Shown here: piece after piece, positions 25,641 through 34,690 of the stretch
Numbering within the stretch: the stretch's first letter is position 1
Layout of the letters: each line of letters starts with the position of its first letter
DNA from: Alkalihalobacillus sp047302405
Lineage (GTDB): Bacteria; Bacillota; Bacilli; Bacillales; Bacillaceae_D
Assembly (NCBI RefSeq): GCF_047302405.1
Contig: NZ_CP154853.1
Span: 1,488,001-1,552,000, forward strand
Direction: 5' to 3'
DNA: 64,000 nucleotides
Program-made: the position numbers and the translations under genes
Notes under the pieces: model-generated
Told to the model about the DNA's origin: nothing
Databases searched by the model: none
Seen by the model: only the letters and a program-made list of their open reading frames with translations

Positions 25641-26408
25641 ATGAAGAAATCACTATTAACATTCATTGGACTAGGGATTACGACAACATTAGCCTATATG
25701 TATTACGAAGCGAACCAAAATCGTGTATTGAAACAACGACTCTCATTTAACCATTTACCAAGCTCTTTTGATGGGTATAAAATCTTTTTTATTTCAGATG
25801 TCCATCGACGTCAACTTGATTCGAAAATGATTGATTCCTTAAAAGGCGAATGTGATCTCGTTATTATTGGCGGTGACTTTGTTGAAAGTGCAGTTCCGAT
25901 GGCACGAGTAGAGGAGAATATTTTAAAATTAAAACAGTTAGCCGACGTTTATTTTGTTTGGGGTAACAATGATGTAGAAGTAGATGTGAAAAAGCTGACG
26001 GAATTGTTTAATAAATATAACGTTCATGTCTTAAAAAATGAACAAATGAAAATACAAAAGGGAACCGCAGAAATTGTCCTATTTGGAGTGGAGGAGTTGG
26101 ATAAGCCGATTGATCATTTAGAGGCTTATAGTCAACTTTCTGAAGAGGTTTTTACGATCTTAATTAGCCATTTTCCGCTCGTTGAATCTTATTTACCGAG
26201 TGAACACCCTTTTTCATTACTATTGTCTGGGCATACACATGGGGGACAAATTCGTTTATTTGGTTTAGCGTTGGAAAAATTGGGAACGATTAAAACGGAC
26301 GGGTCTTTAACTACCCTTATTAGCAACGGTTACGGAACATCGATTTTGCCATTAAGACTTGGAGCTAAAAGCGAAACCCATTTATTAGAACTCAAAAAAA
26401 GCGATTAG
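25641..26408 (+). CDS. ypbG: YpbG-like metallophosphoesterase
   Basis: Calcineurin-like phosphoesterase of 255 aa with an N-terminal membrane anchor (about 3-21). Metal-site motifs occur in order: FISDVH, VIIGGDF, WGNND, ISHFP and LSGHTHGGQIR. Same family and locus as B. subtilis YpbG. A cell-surface phosphatase is likely; the substrate is unknown. Confidence 0.9.
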   Translation: MKKSLLTFIGLGITTTLAYMYYEANQNRVLKQRLSFNHLPSSFDGYKIFFISDVHRRQLDSKMIDSLKGECDLVIIGGDFVESAVPMARVEENILKLKQLADVYFVWGNNDVEVDVKKLTELFNKYNVHVLKNEQMKIQKGTAEIVLFGVEELDKPIDHLEAYSQLSEEVFTILISHFPLVESYLPSEHPFSLLLSGHTHGGQIRLFGLALEKLGTIKTDGSLTTLISNGYGTSILPLRLGAKSETHLLELKKSD

Positions 26409-26508
26409 GAACACCTTTGTTTACACATGATTTATGTTTCGCTATACTTTATGAGGCAATCATATCATTCTGCCTGTTAATGGAGCTAGTTAAGATAGGA
26501 GAGGGAGC

Positions 26509-27411
26509 ATGGCTTCTACGGATGGAAAGTATAACATAAAAGCAATAGCGAAGATGCTCGATCTTCAGCCAGGAACACTACGTGCATGGGAGCGGCGCTA
26601 TCAATTTATCGAGCCGATTAGAAATCAAGCAGGACATCGCCTATATTCAGAAGAACATGTTTTAATCTTAAAATGGCTTATCAATAAAGTGAATCATGGT
26701 TTTACGATCGGACAAGCTGTCGATTTACTGAAAAAAGAACAAGAGCCAACTAGTAAACGAAGTGTGTCCACAAGTGAGGATTACACCGCACAATTAACGA
26801 AAGAGTTATTATGTGCTCTTTTATCTTTTAATGAGGACAAAGCTCAGCAATTATTAAATAATGCCTTTAGTTTATTTAGTTTTGAAAAAGTGTCAACTGA
26901 AATTTTAGAAACGACTTTAAGCAAAGTCGCAGCTTTATGGAAAGAAGCTGAGATTACAAAGGCACATGAGCATTTTGCTTCCACTTTTATTCGAGTGAAA
27001 ATTGGTCAAATTTATCAAGGATTGCCCTTAAATACCTTTTTACCAAAAGTATTGCTCGTATGTGGACCAGGTGAAACAAACGATTTAGAGTTATTATCTT
27101 TATCTTTATTTTTGCGAAGAAAAGGCTTTTCTGTCCTTTATTTAGGAGAAGGAATCCCAGCTGAAGATGTAGAATTAATTTTAAACGAAACGGATGCGTC
27201 TATTTTTATTACATCATGTACACATGAAAAGAATGTAGCGAACACCCAAAAGTTGCTTTTGACCTTAGAGGAAAAAAAACGCGCTCTTACGATTGGGGTA
27301 GTTGGATCCGCTTTTTGGCAACTTCAGGATAATAAATGGACACGATATTTAATAGAGAAAAATTTTGACGATGTGAATAGTTGGATAAAGAAAATAATAA
27401 TAGATAATTAG
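26509..27411 (+). CDS. MerR-family regulator with CarH-like B12-type sensory domain
   Basis: Protein of 300 aa. The N-terminal MerR winged helix (about 8-75) has TLRAWERRYQFIEPIRN. A four-helix bundle (about 90-175) carries LWKEAEITKAHEHFAS, i.e. the W-x9-EH motif that in CarH/LitR caps the light-sensing adenosylcobalamin. A Rossmann-like domain follows with LVCGPGETNDLELL and LFLRRKGFSVLYLGEGIP. In CarH the corresponding block carries a His that ligates cobalt (GExH); here the residue is Asn. Either cobalamin is bound without that ligand or it is not bound at all. Neighbouring genes do not reveal its targets. Confidence 0.88.
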   Translation: MASTDGKYNIKAIAKMLDLQPGTLRAWERRYQFIEPIRNQAGHRLYSEEHVLILKWLINKVNHGFTIGQAVDLLKKEQEPTSKRSVSTSEDYTAQLTKELLCALLSFNEDKAQQLLNNAFSLFSFEKVSTEILETTLSKVAALWKEAEITKAHEHFASTFIRVKIGQIYQGLPLNTFLPKVLLVCGPGETNDLELLSLSLFLRRKGFSVLYLGEGIPAEDVELILNETDASIFITSCTHEKNVANTQKLLLTLEEKKRALTIGVVGSAFWQLQDNKWTRYLIEKNFDDVNSWIKKIIIDN

Positions 27412-27590
27412 GTTTGTACACGGTCAACGAACTAGAACCTTCTTTTGTGTTCTCACATACCGTATGGTAAGAGGTCTTTTACTCATATGAACGGTTTCAT
27501 TTGGACGTTTGTAGTTTAAAGGATGGCTTTATTAAGCATCATTTCCTTTAAGGGATGAATATTGTTTTGCGTAATGAAGGAGGGACATGA

Positions 27591-28190
27591 GTGCGGTTAG
27601 AACGTTTAGATATAAATAAATTTAAAGCATTCTTAACTTTCGATGATATGAATGAAAGAGGTATTACAAAAGAAGATCTATGGCAGGATGTGCCTAAAGT
27701 TCATGATTTATTTCGTGATATGATGCTTGAAGCAGATGATGAATTAGGCTTTAAGATCGATGGTCCAATTGCTGTTGAAGTTTTCGCAATGCCTGCACAA
27801 GGTATGGTCATTATCGTTACAAAAGGTGCTGTTGATGATGATTTTGATTTGGACGCCTTTGAAGAAGGATATATTGAAATGCAAGTAACACTTGATGAAA
27901 GTGAAGATATTTTATTCGAATTTTATGATTTAGAGGATGTTATACAGTTAGCTGAGCGTTTATATGCTTTTGGGGTAATCGGTGGTTCCTTTTATTCATT
28001 TGAAAATCGGTACTTCTTAAAGTTTGAGGAATTTGATATTGAACAGTTAAAAGAAGAGGCTTTTATCTCTTTATTATCTGAATACGGAAATTCATCTACG
28101 GCTTCTATATATCGAATTAAAGAGTATGGGAAAGAAATTATTGAATTTGAAGCAATATACAAGCTGTATCAATCCTTTGTGCAAAAATAA
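27591..28190 (+). CDS. mecB: MecA-paralogue adaptor protein YpbH (MecB)
   Basis: ClpC adaptor protein of 199 aa, the MecA family member found at this locus in B. subtilis. The N-terminal target-binding region starts MRLERLDINKFKAFLTFDD. The C-terminal ClpC-interacting domain contains LEDVIQLAERL and SFYSFENRYFLKF. The GTG start lies 6 nt after AAGGAGGG. It brings substrates to ClpCP and in B. subtilis modulates competence and sporulation. The 906-bp element follows it directly. Confidence 0.92.
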   Translation: MRLERLDINKFKAFLTFDDMNERGITKEDLWQDVPKVHDLFRDMMLEADDELGFKIDGPIAVEVFAMPAQGMVIIVTKGAVDDDFDLDAFEEGYIEMQVTLDESEDILFEFYDLEDVIQLAERLYAFGVIGGSFYSFENRYFLKFEEFDIEQLKEEAFISLLSEYGNSSTASIYRIKEYGKEIIEFEAIYKLYQSFVQK

Positions 28191-28410
28191 ACTTGGTGAC
28201 ATTCCCAGTCATTGAGTTTTTATTTTTTTATTACTCAACTTTTGCAGAGTATGATTGACTCTTAACCGTTGATAGAGATTGATTTTAGGGCGATACCATA
28301 CTCAAATTGACTTTACATGGACGGTTCAATCGTTGACAGTCTGAACACATCTCTTCGTAGGCTGTTGAAGGAAACTGTTCACTAAAATGAAGTGCTTCGG
28401 CTGTCGCTCC

Positions 28411-28515
28411 CAAAACCATACTCCGCGTCCTGCGGGAACCTGGCGAGCCTCCTCGGCAAGCCTTGCGGGGTCTCGCTCCACGGTTTATTCCCGCGGGAGT
28501 CTCCGTATGGTTTTG
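28411..28515. repeat. GC-rich hairpin module 2A
   Basis: Closed by CAAAACCATAC (28411-28421) and GTATGGTTTTG (28505-28515). Same as module 1A apart from a few substitutions in the core. Confidence 0.8.
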
Positions 28516-28849
28516 TCCGCTAAGTGTCGTGGAGATGCTTGATGATATGGCCATTCTCAATCAGCTATTTTTAACGCAGAAGGACCTTCTTCTTCACTTT
28601 GTTGGTTATGAAACTAAATAGGGAGTTGCCACCTATTTTTTCCTAAGTCTGTAGTCATGAAAAGACAGGATAAACAAGCTCGATCATCTAGCTAATGTAC
28701 AGAGCATCAACACTGATTTGTTTACAACTGTAACGGAATTAGTCATGGAAGGAGAAAAATCATTCTCAAGCTACTGTACTTTGAAGTAAGGACTATTTTT
28801 TTATTCAATGAGAAAACTGAACCTAGATTCGATTCCATGATCTAGCGGA

Positions 28850-28955
28850 CAAACAGACACGGAGACTCCCGCAGGAATAAACCGTCCAATGAGACCCCGC
28901 AAGCGTGCTGAGGAGGCTCATGAGGTTCTCGGCAAGGACGCAGAGTGTCTGTTTG
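28850..28955. repeat. GC-rich hairpin module 2B
   Basis: Closed by CAAACAGACAC (28850-28860) and GTGTCTGTTTG (28945-28955). Same stem as module 1B. The core differs by a short change around GTTCTCGGCAAGGACG. Confidence 0.8.
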
Positions 28956-29325
28956 GGAGCGACAGCCGAAGCGCATTGTACATTGTATATTTTTTCTAGA
29001 TGCACAGTTTATCCGTTTGGTGTGATAGTGCGTTCTCGCTTTTTAAACGTGTCAAGGGCATTTGTTTAAGAGCTTCCCTTTCGCTCTGCCAACTCGTTGA
29101 ACGGATTTTCTCGATGCGAAAGTTGAGTTATTAGTAATGGTTAAATAGAGAGCGGAAAAGAAGCTATCACCTCTACTCTATATGAAAAAGGCTTGCCGCT
29201 TGGTGAGTTTTCTTTTTCTTATTGCCTCCTTTCTGTTAAAATAATGATGCGGTTTGTATCAAGTGACCAGAAAACATGTGGGCGAATAAACTAATGTACA
29301 TATATAAATAGGAGATGAGACATCT

Positions 29326-30240
29326 ATGAAAATTGCGGTGTTATATGGAGGAGTTTCAGCAGAGCGTGAAGTATCGCTTTCATCAGGTAAAGGAATTATT
29401 GCGGCTTTAAAAAATAAAGGACATGAAGTGGTTGGAATCGACTTTAATCCAAACGAATTAGAAGAAATTATTCAGTTAGACGTCGATATTGTCTATATTG
29501 GTTTACACGGCCGGTATGGTGAAGACGGAAAAGTTCAAGCCCTATTAGATATGCTAAAAATTCCATATGTTGGTTCAGGTGTGCAAGGTTCGGCTTTAGC
29601 GATTGATAAAGCAAAATCGAAGCTCTTTTTTAATCGGGCAGGTACAAAAATCGCTAAAGAGCAAGTATTGTTTAAACATAGCTTTAAAGAAGAGGTCTTT
29701 ATTTGTGAATTAGATTACCCAGTCGTTGTTAAACCGAATCAAGAAGGCTCAACGATTGGAATTACGATTGCTGAAGATGAAGAAACGCTTAAAAATGGCA
29801 TTAAGGAAGCTTTTCAATTAGATGAAACGATTTTGCTGGAAGAATTTATTAAAGGTATTGAAGTAACCGTTGCTGTACTTGGTAATAAAGGCGCTGAAAA
29901 AGCATTACCAGTCGTAGAAATCGTGTCAAAAAATAAACATTATGACTATGAAGCAAAATATGCAGTTGGTATGAGTGAACATATTATTCCAGCCAGAATT
30001 TCTGCTGAACAAACAGAGTATGTTCAAAAACACGCCGTTCTTGCTCATCAAGTATTAGGGTGTGATATTTATTCACGAGTTGATTTTATCATTCCAGACC
30101 AAGGCGAACCAGTTATTTTAGAAGTGAATACATTACCAGGAATGACGCCGACTAGCCTTTATCCCGATGCAGCAAAAGAAATCGGCTTAAGTTATGATGA
30201 TATGATTGAAAAGTTAGTCACGTTATCTTTAGAGAAATAA
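29326..30240 (+). CDS. ddl: D-alanine--D-alanine ligase
   Basis: ATP-grasp ligase of 304 aa making the D-Ala-D-Ala dipeptide for peptidoglycan. Motifs: VLYGGVSAEREVSLSSG, YIGLHGRYGEDGKVQ, PYVGSGVQGSALAIDK, VVKPNQEGSTIGI, and the metal-binding ILEVNTLPGMT near the end. It is the short DdlB-like form, about 50 residues shorter than B. subtilis Ddl. AGGAGATGAG precedes the ATG. At this locus B. subtilis has gudB, so ddl has been placed here or gudB has been lost. Resistance-type (D-Lac) residues are not evident. Confidence 0.95.
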   Translation: MKIAVLYGGVSAEREVSLSSGKGIIAALKNKGHEVVGIDFNPNELEEIIQLDVDIVYIGLHGRYGEDGKVQALLDMLKIPYVGSGVQGSALAIDKAKSKLFFNRAGTKIAKEQVLFKHSFKEEVFICELDYPVVVKPNQEGSTIGITIAEDEETLKNGIKEAFQLDETILLEEFIKGIEVTVAVLGNKGAEKALPVVEIVSKNKHYDYEAKYAVGMSEHIIPARISAEQTEYVQKHAVLAHQVLGCDIYSRVDFIIPDQGEPVILEVNTLPGMTPTSLYPDAAKEIGLSYDDMIEKLVTLSLEK

Positions 30241-30315
30241 ATGGCAATACAGGGGCTTTAGAGAATGGTGAAGGAAGCTCTTGTGATTGTGTGGTAACGA
30301 AATGGAGTGGGGTAA

Positions 30316-31281
30316 ATGAAAAGGGAAAAAATCATTATTATAGGAGCTGGACCATGTGGGCTTGCCGCCGCTATTTCCTGTCAAGAAGCAGGCTTTGACC
30401 CACTCATTATTGAAAAAGAAAACATTGTCAATACGATCTATCGTTTTCCAACACACCAGATGTTTTTTAGTACGAGTGAACGCTTAGAAATTGGAGATGT
30501 CGCCTTTGTAACCGAAGAGCGAAAACCAAAAAGAAATCAAGCCTTATCATATTACCGTGATGTCGTTAGAAGAAAAAAACTACGGATTCATTCTTTTGAA
30601 AAAGTGAAATCGGTTGATAAAATAGGTCATTCTTTTAAAATCGTGACGGAAAAAGATCAATACGAAGCAGCATATGTCATCATTGCGACTGGATATTATG
30701 ATTCACCTAACTATTTACATGTTCCGGGTGAAAACTCGGCACATGTTTTTCATTATTTCAAGGAAGCTCATCCTTTCTTTGGCAAGGATGTCGTCGTTAT
30801 TGGTGGTAAAAACTCAGCGGTAGATGCGACACTTGAATTAGAAAAAGCGGGTGCCAATGTGACGGTTTTATATCGTGGACTTGAATATTCTTCTAGTGTC
30901 AAACCGTGGATATTACCTGAATATGATGCACTTGTTAGAAATGAAATGATTGCCCATCACTTTGGAGCAGAAGTCGTCGAAATAACAAAAGAAGAAGTGA
31001 TTTATTCGGTTGAAGGTGAAATAAAACGAGCAAAAGCTGATTTTGTGTTTGCGATGACTGGATATCATCCAGACCATGCATTTTTGAAACATGTTGGGGT
31101 CGTGGTGGATGACGAGAGTGGAAGGCCGCAATTTGATGTAGAGACAATGGAAACGAATGTTGAAGGATTATATATTGCAGGTGTTATAGCAGCAGGAAAT
31201 AACGCAAATGAAATTTTTATTGAAAATGGTCGTTTCCATGGGGACAACATCGTTCAGTCCATTTTAGCTAAGGAATTATAG
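30316..31281 (+). CDS. ypdA: YpdA, bacillithiol disulfide reductase
   Basis: FAD/NADPH flavoprotein of 321 aa. The N-terminal dinucleotide motif is IIGAGPCGLAAAISCQ and the second is VVIGGKNSAVDATLEL. C-terminal FAMTGYHPDHAFLKHVG and IAGVIAAGNNANEIF complete the thioredoxin-reductase-like fold. In Firmicutes YpdA reduces bacillithiol disulfide. The motif GPCGLAAA carries the conserved Cys known from this family. Confidence 0.92.
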   Translation: MKREKIIIIGAGPCGLAAAISCQEAGFDPLIIEKENIVNTIYRFPTHQMFFSTSERLEIGDVAFVTEERKPKRNQALSYYRDVVRRKKLRIHSFEKVKSVDKIGHSFKIVTEKDQYEAAYVIIATGYYDSPNYLHVPGENSAHVFHYFKEAHPFFGKDVVVIGGKNSAVDATLELEKAGANVTVLYRGLEYSSSVKPWILPEYDALVRNEMIAHHFGAEVVEITKEEVIYSVEGEIKRAKADFVFAMTGYHPDHAFLKHVGVVVDDESGRPQFDVETMETNVEGLYIAGVIAAGNNANEIFIENGRFHGDNIVQSILAKEL

Positions 31282-31294
31282 TATTCAATTTAAT

Positions 31295-31331
31295 AAAAAA
31301 CAGCCTCGACGATTTTGATATCGTCGAGGCT
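31295..31331 (-). terminator. Terminator of ansA, shared with ypdA
   Basis: Perfect stem AGCCTCGACGA (31302-31312) with TCGTCGAGGCT (31321-31331). On the minus strand it is followed by a G and a T-run. On the plus strand it has no T-tail. Confidence 0.82.
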
Positions 31332-31346
31332 TAAATACGAGCTTTC

Positions 31347-32315
31347 TCATTTTAAAAACAGATTTTGCAATTCTGTTTGATTACTTGTTAATTCTAGTGC
31401 GACCATTAATTTTAAACGAGCCTTTTGGCCGTTTAATCCGTTCGTAAAGAGGACACCTAGTTCTTTTAAACGTTTGCCGCCACCTTCATAACCATAAACA
31501 TCTTGAACAATGCCACTATAACAACGGGATACGAGAATAACTGGAATGCCACGGTCGATCGTATCTTTTAGTGCAGGAACGATGGCTGGTGGGACGTTGC
31601 CTTGGCCAAATGCCTCAATGACAAGTCCATCAATTCCGGATTGAGTTATGGCGTCAATGATATTTGCTTGCATTCCCGCATACGTTTTCATCAGAATAAC
31701 TTTTTTGGTAAGTCTCTCCACATTGTAGCTTTCTCGTTGTGATAAAGTATGGTGGAAGCTGACGGTTTGTTTTGTAATGATGCCAATAGGTCCATATTGT
31801 GGGCTTTGAAAGGTCGCTATATTACTAGAATGGGTTTTTGTGACGTTTTTGGCTGTATGAATCTCGTCATTGAAAACAACTAGTACGCCTTTATTAATGG
31901 CTTGTTCGCTAGCGGCTGTTTTGACGGCTGCAATCAGATTATGTGGACCATCTGAACCTAATTCATTACTCGAACGCATTGCACCGGTGACGATGACTGG
32001 AATTTCCCAATTTAAAAGCAAGTCTAATAAATAAGCTGTTTCCTCTAAAGTGTCTGTCCCATGTGTGACTACGACTCCTGTAAAATGTTCGTCTCTTACT
32101 CGCTTTTTGATACGATTTGCCAGTTCAAGCATTAAAGATGGCGTCATATGAGGAGATGGGATGTTTAAATAGTCATCATTTTCAATATCGGCAATACTTG
32201 TTAGCGATTCAATAGTGGAATATAATGGATTAGAATCAAATGGGGTAACAGCACCACTATCATCTTCTTGCATAGCAATCGTTCCACCTGTATGTATGAT
32301 TAAGATTTTTTTCAT
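31347..32315 (-). CDS. ansA: Type I L-asparaginase
   Basis: Hydrolyses L-asparagine to aspartate and ammonia. 322 aa with the first catalytic motif IIHTGGTIAMQED and the second GVVVTHGTDTLEETAYLL, plus GAMRSSNELGSDGP. No signal peptide, so cytoplasmic. AGGTGA precedes the ATG. Convergent with ypdA, sharing the terminator region. Not accompanied by ansB here. Confidence 0.94.
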   Translation of the reverse strand: MKKILIIHTGGTIAMQEDDSGAVTPFDSNPLYSTIESLTSIADIENDDYLNIPSPHMTPSLMLELANRIKKRVRDEHFTGVVVTHGTDTLEETAYLLDLLLNWEIPVIVTGAMRSSNELGSDGPHNLIAAVKTAASEQAINKGVLVVFNDEIHTAKNVTKTHSSNIATFQSPQYGPIGIITKQTVSFHHTLSQRESYNVERLTKKVILMKTYAGMQANIIDAITQSGIDGLVIEAFGQGNVPPAIVPALKDTIDRGIPVILVSRCYSGIVQDVYGYEGGGKRLKELGVLFTNGLNGQKARLKLMVALELTSNQTELQNLFLK

Positions 32316-32441
32316 TTAAGCTCACCTCTGTTCATTCATTTCAGCTCATGTTACGATTATATTATAACGTGTATTGAAGCTTGTTCCTAACGTTTTATTT
32401 TTCAAAGTTGATGTAAATTTGAGAGAAGGGTCGGACCTATA

Positions 32442-33089
32442 TTGTTTGCAGTTCTAACAGCGGCAATTGCACCTGGAATGGCACTCTTATCCTATTTTTA
32501 CTTACGCCATCAATATTCTCAAGATATTAATGGATTGGTTTTACGTTCATTTGTTATAGGAGCCATTTTAGTTTTTCCAGTTATGGTTTTGCAATATGCA
32601 TTTGTAGTGGAAGGTTTTTTTACGGATCCTATATCAAAATCTGTGATTTTATATGGGTTTTTTGAAGAATTTTTTAAGTGGTTTTTATTATTTTTTATCG
32701 TTTATCAGCATGCGAAATTTAAACGACATTATGATGGGATTATTTTTGGGGTAGCGATTTCACTTGGTTTTGCTTCGGTAGAAAATGTTTTTTACCTTTT
32801 AGCTTATGGTGTTGAAACGGCTCTTGGAAGAGCATTATTACCTGTTACGAGTCATTCTCTCTTTGGTGTTATTATGGGCTATTATCTGGGGAAGTCTAAA
32901 ATGGAAAGCGAGAACAAAGGGTCTTATTTATTAATGGCCCTCTTAGTGCCAGTCGCTCTTCATAGTCTTTATGATCTTATTCTTAATTTAGTCAGTATGT
33001 ATTTTTTAATCGCGATTATACCTTTTATGATTTTGTTATGGTGGTTTGCCCTACATAAAGTTAAATTAGCGAACCAATTAGATCGCTAA
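32442..33089 (+). CDS. prsW: PrsW glutamic-type intramembrane protease
   Basis: Membrane protein of 215 aa with about 7 helices. The key motif FFEEFFKWF (EExxK type) and later VTSHSLFGVIMGYYLG and LHSLYDL match PrsW. In B. subtilis PrsW makes the first cut in the anti-sigma factor RsiW and so releases SigW. TTG start at 32442; the ribosome binding site is weak. Position after ypdA is conserved. It could act on the anti-sigma factor encoded at 24746, but that is only a guess. Confidence 0.9.
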   Translation: MFAVLTAAIAPGMALLSYFYLRHQYSQDINGLVLRSFVIGAILVFPVMVLQYAFVVEGFFTDPISKSVILYGFFEEFFKWFLLFFIVYQHAKFKRHYDGIIFGVAISLGFASVENVFYLLAYGVETALGRALLPVTSHSLFGVIMGYYLGKSKMESENKGSYLLMALLVPVALHSLYDLILNLVSMYFLIAIIPFMILLWWFALHKVKLANQLDR

Positions 33090-33097
33090 GGGAAGGG

Positions 33098-33271
33098 GTG
33101 TTCTTTCTGGAAGATATTCGTTATTTAGTGACGATTCGTTGTTTTCAATGTGGTGAAAAATTTATTTTAAGAGGAAAGAGAACAGAAAAAGGGCAATATG
33201 AAACGGGTTTTAAACGATGTGTATGTGGAAATGAGTCAAGCCTTCATATTGATGCGACACCAGAAAAATAA
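33098..33271 (+). CDS. Small Cys-rich putative zinc-ribbon protein
   Basis: 54-57 aa: LEDIRYLVTIRCFQCGEKF, later KRCVCGNESS, i.e. CxxC and CxC pairs able to hold one zinc. Start uncertain: GTG at 33098 overlaps the GGAAGGGG ribosome binding site, while CTG at 33107 is 8 nt after it. It lies 8 nt after prsW and probably belongs to the same transcript. Function unknown. Confidence 0.65.
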   Translation: MFFLEDIRYLVTIRCFQCGEKFILRGKRTEKGQYETGFKRCVCGNESSLHIDATPEK

Positions 33272-33346
33272 AAAACACTTGCAAAAATGTTTGAATTATT
33301 GTAATTTTAGTTCAATACAAAAAATGAAAATTTGAATATGGAGTTT

Positions 33347-33446
33347 CTTATCAAGAGAGATGGAGGGAATGGCCCGAAGAAGTCTCAGCAACCAGCCGAA
33401 ATGGGTCAGGTGCTAAATCCATCAAGCATGATGCTTGAAAGATAAG
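33347..33446 (+). promoter_or_regulatory. SAM-I riboswitch (S-box)
   Basis: P1 strands are CTTATC (33347) and GATAAG (ending 33446). Conserved core: CAAGAGAGATGGAGGGAA, TGGCCC, CAGCAACCAGCC, GGTGCTAAATCC and GAAAGATAAGG. It is followed by a terminator. SAM binding should favour termination and shut off metI-yitJ-metH. Confidence 0.97.
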
Positions 33447-33474
33447 GAGGAGTTCGTCGATTTTATTTTTTATC

Positions 33475-33506
33475 ACACCTTCTTCTTAATTGGAAGAAGG
33501 TGTTTT
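33475..33506 (+). terminator. Terminator of the SAM riboswitch
   Basis: ACACCTTCTTC (33475-33485) pairs with GAAGAAGGTGT (33493-33503), followed by TTTT. Confidence 0.88.
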
Positions 33507-33559
33507 CATTATATTTGCTAAAGACATCCAATGACAATAATAGAGTGGGGGAAACATAG

Positions 33560-34690
33560 ATGACAAAAAATAAAAATTTAGAAACTACTTTAGCACAGAT
33601 TGGCAACCGATTAGATGACCGAACAGGGACGATTAACACACCGATTTATCTGTCAACAGCTTATCGTCATACAGGAATTGGTGAGTCGACGGGGTATGAT
33701 TATGCGAGAACGGGTAATCCAACGCGAGAAGTGGTTGAGAATGCAATTGCGACTTTAGAAGAAGGGGATCGCGGTTTTGCATGTAGTTCTGGAATGGTAG
33801 CCATTCAAACCGTTTTCTCCATTTTTGAACAAGGTGATGAAATTGTCGCTGCGAAGGATTTATATGGCGGTACATATCGACTGTTTGAGCAAGGCTGGCG
33901 CAAATGGGGAATCTCTTTTGCCTATGCTGATCCGAGAAATATTAGAGAAGTGGAATCAGTCATTACAGAAAAAACGAAGGCGATCTTTATCGAAACGCCA
34001 ACCAATCCACTCATGCAGGAAGCATCTATTTCTGAGTTGGCCACACTTGCTAAAAAATACGACCTCTTATTAATTGTCGATAACACCTTTTATACACCAC
34101 TTTTGCAGCAACCGTTAGTGGAAGGGGCTGATATCGTCATTCATAGTGCTTCTAAATATTTAGGTGGACATAATGATTTGATTGCCGGTCTTATCGCTGC
34201 TAAAGGGGAAGAGCTTTGTGAGAAAATTTTTTACTATCATAATGGGATCGGCGGAATTTTACCTGCATTCGATTCTTGGTTATTGATTCGTGGCATGAAA
34301 ACATTAGCTTTAAGAATGGAAAGACATGAAGAAAATGCAAAAGCAATCGTTAGTTTTTTAGAAAATCATCAAGCTGTCACAGATGTTTTGTACCCTGGTA
34401 AAGGTGGAATGCTCTCCTTTCGAATTTTAGAAGAGGAAATGGTCAATCCATTTTTACAGCAATTAAAGCTCGTTTCCTTTGCAGAAAGTCTTGGTGGAGT
34501 TGAGAGTTTGATGACGTATCCGGCGACACAAACTCATATGGATATTCCAGAGGAGATTCGAATCGCAAATGGTGTGTGTAATCGATTATTACGTTTTTCA
34601 GTTGGGATTGAAAAAGTAGAAGATTTAATATTTGATCTAGAGCAAGCATTTGAGGCTGTTCTTAAGTTAGAAGAGGGGGAGAGAGTTTGA
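33560..34690 (+). CDS. metI: MetI: cystathionine gamma-synthase / O-acetylhomoserine thiolyase
   Basis: PLP-dependent transsulfuration enzyme of 376 aa. PLP lysine is in HSASKYLGGHND; the N-terminal YARTGNPTREVVENAIA and the FIETPTNPLMQ block are typical. It makes cystathionine or homocysteine from an acylated homoserine. First gene after the SAM riboswitch; it overlaps yitJ by 4 nt. In B. subtilis metC follows metI, but no beta-lyase gene is present here, which favours the direct thiolyase route or a metC elsewhere. Confidence 0.93.
   Translation: MTKNKNLETTLAQIGNRLDDRTGTINTPIYLSTAYRHTGIGESTGYDYARTGNPTREVVENAIATLEEGDRGFACSSGMVAIQTVFSIFEQGDEIVAAKDLYGGTYRLFEQGWRKWGISFAYADPRNIREVESVITEKTKAIFIETPTNPLMQEASISELATLAKKYDLLLIVDNTFYTPLLQQPLVEGADIVIHSASKYLGGHNDLIAGLIAAKGEELCEKIFYYHNGIGGILPAFDSWLLIRGMKTLALRMERHEENAKAIVSFLENHQAVTDVLYPGKGGMLSFRILEEEMVNPFLQQLKLVSFAESLGGVESLMTYPATQTHMDIPEEIRIANGVCNRLLRFSVGIEKVEDLIFDLEQAFEAVLKLEEGERV

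Larger units (their letters stand above)
28233..29128 (+). mobile_element. 896-bp non-coding element with terminal inverted repeats, copy 2
   Basis: Near-identical copy of the element at 10779-11684. The ends are ACTCAACTTTTGCA (28233-28246, one base different) and TGCGAAAGTTGAGT (29115-29128). It is flanked on both sides by TATT, a possible 4-bp target duplication. It again carries two inverted GC-rich modules and no transposase. It lies where B. subtilis has gudB (between ypbH and ypdA), just before ddl. Confidence 0.78.

Noticed and set aside
28285..29005. Open frames on the minus strand inside the second element copy
   Set aside because: Same argument: they are GC-rich repeat translations and not conserved in length with copy 1.
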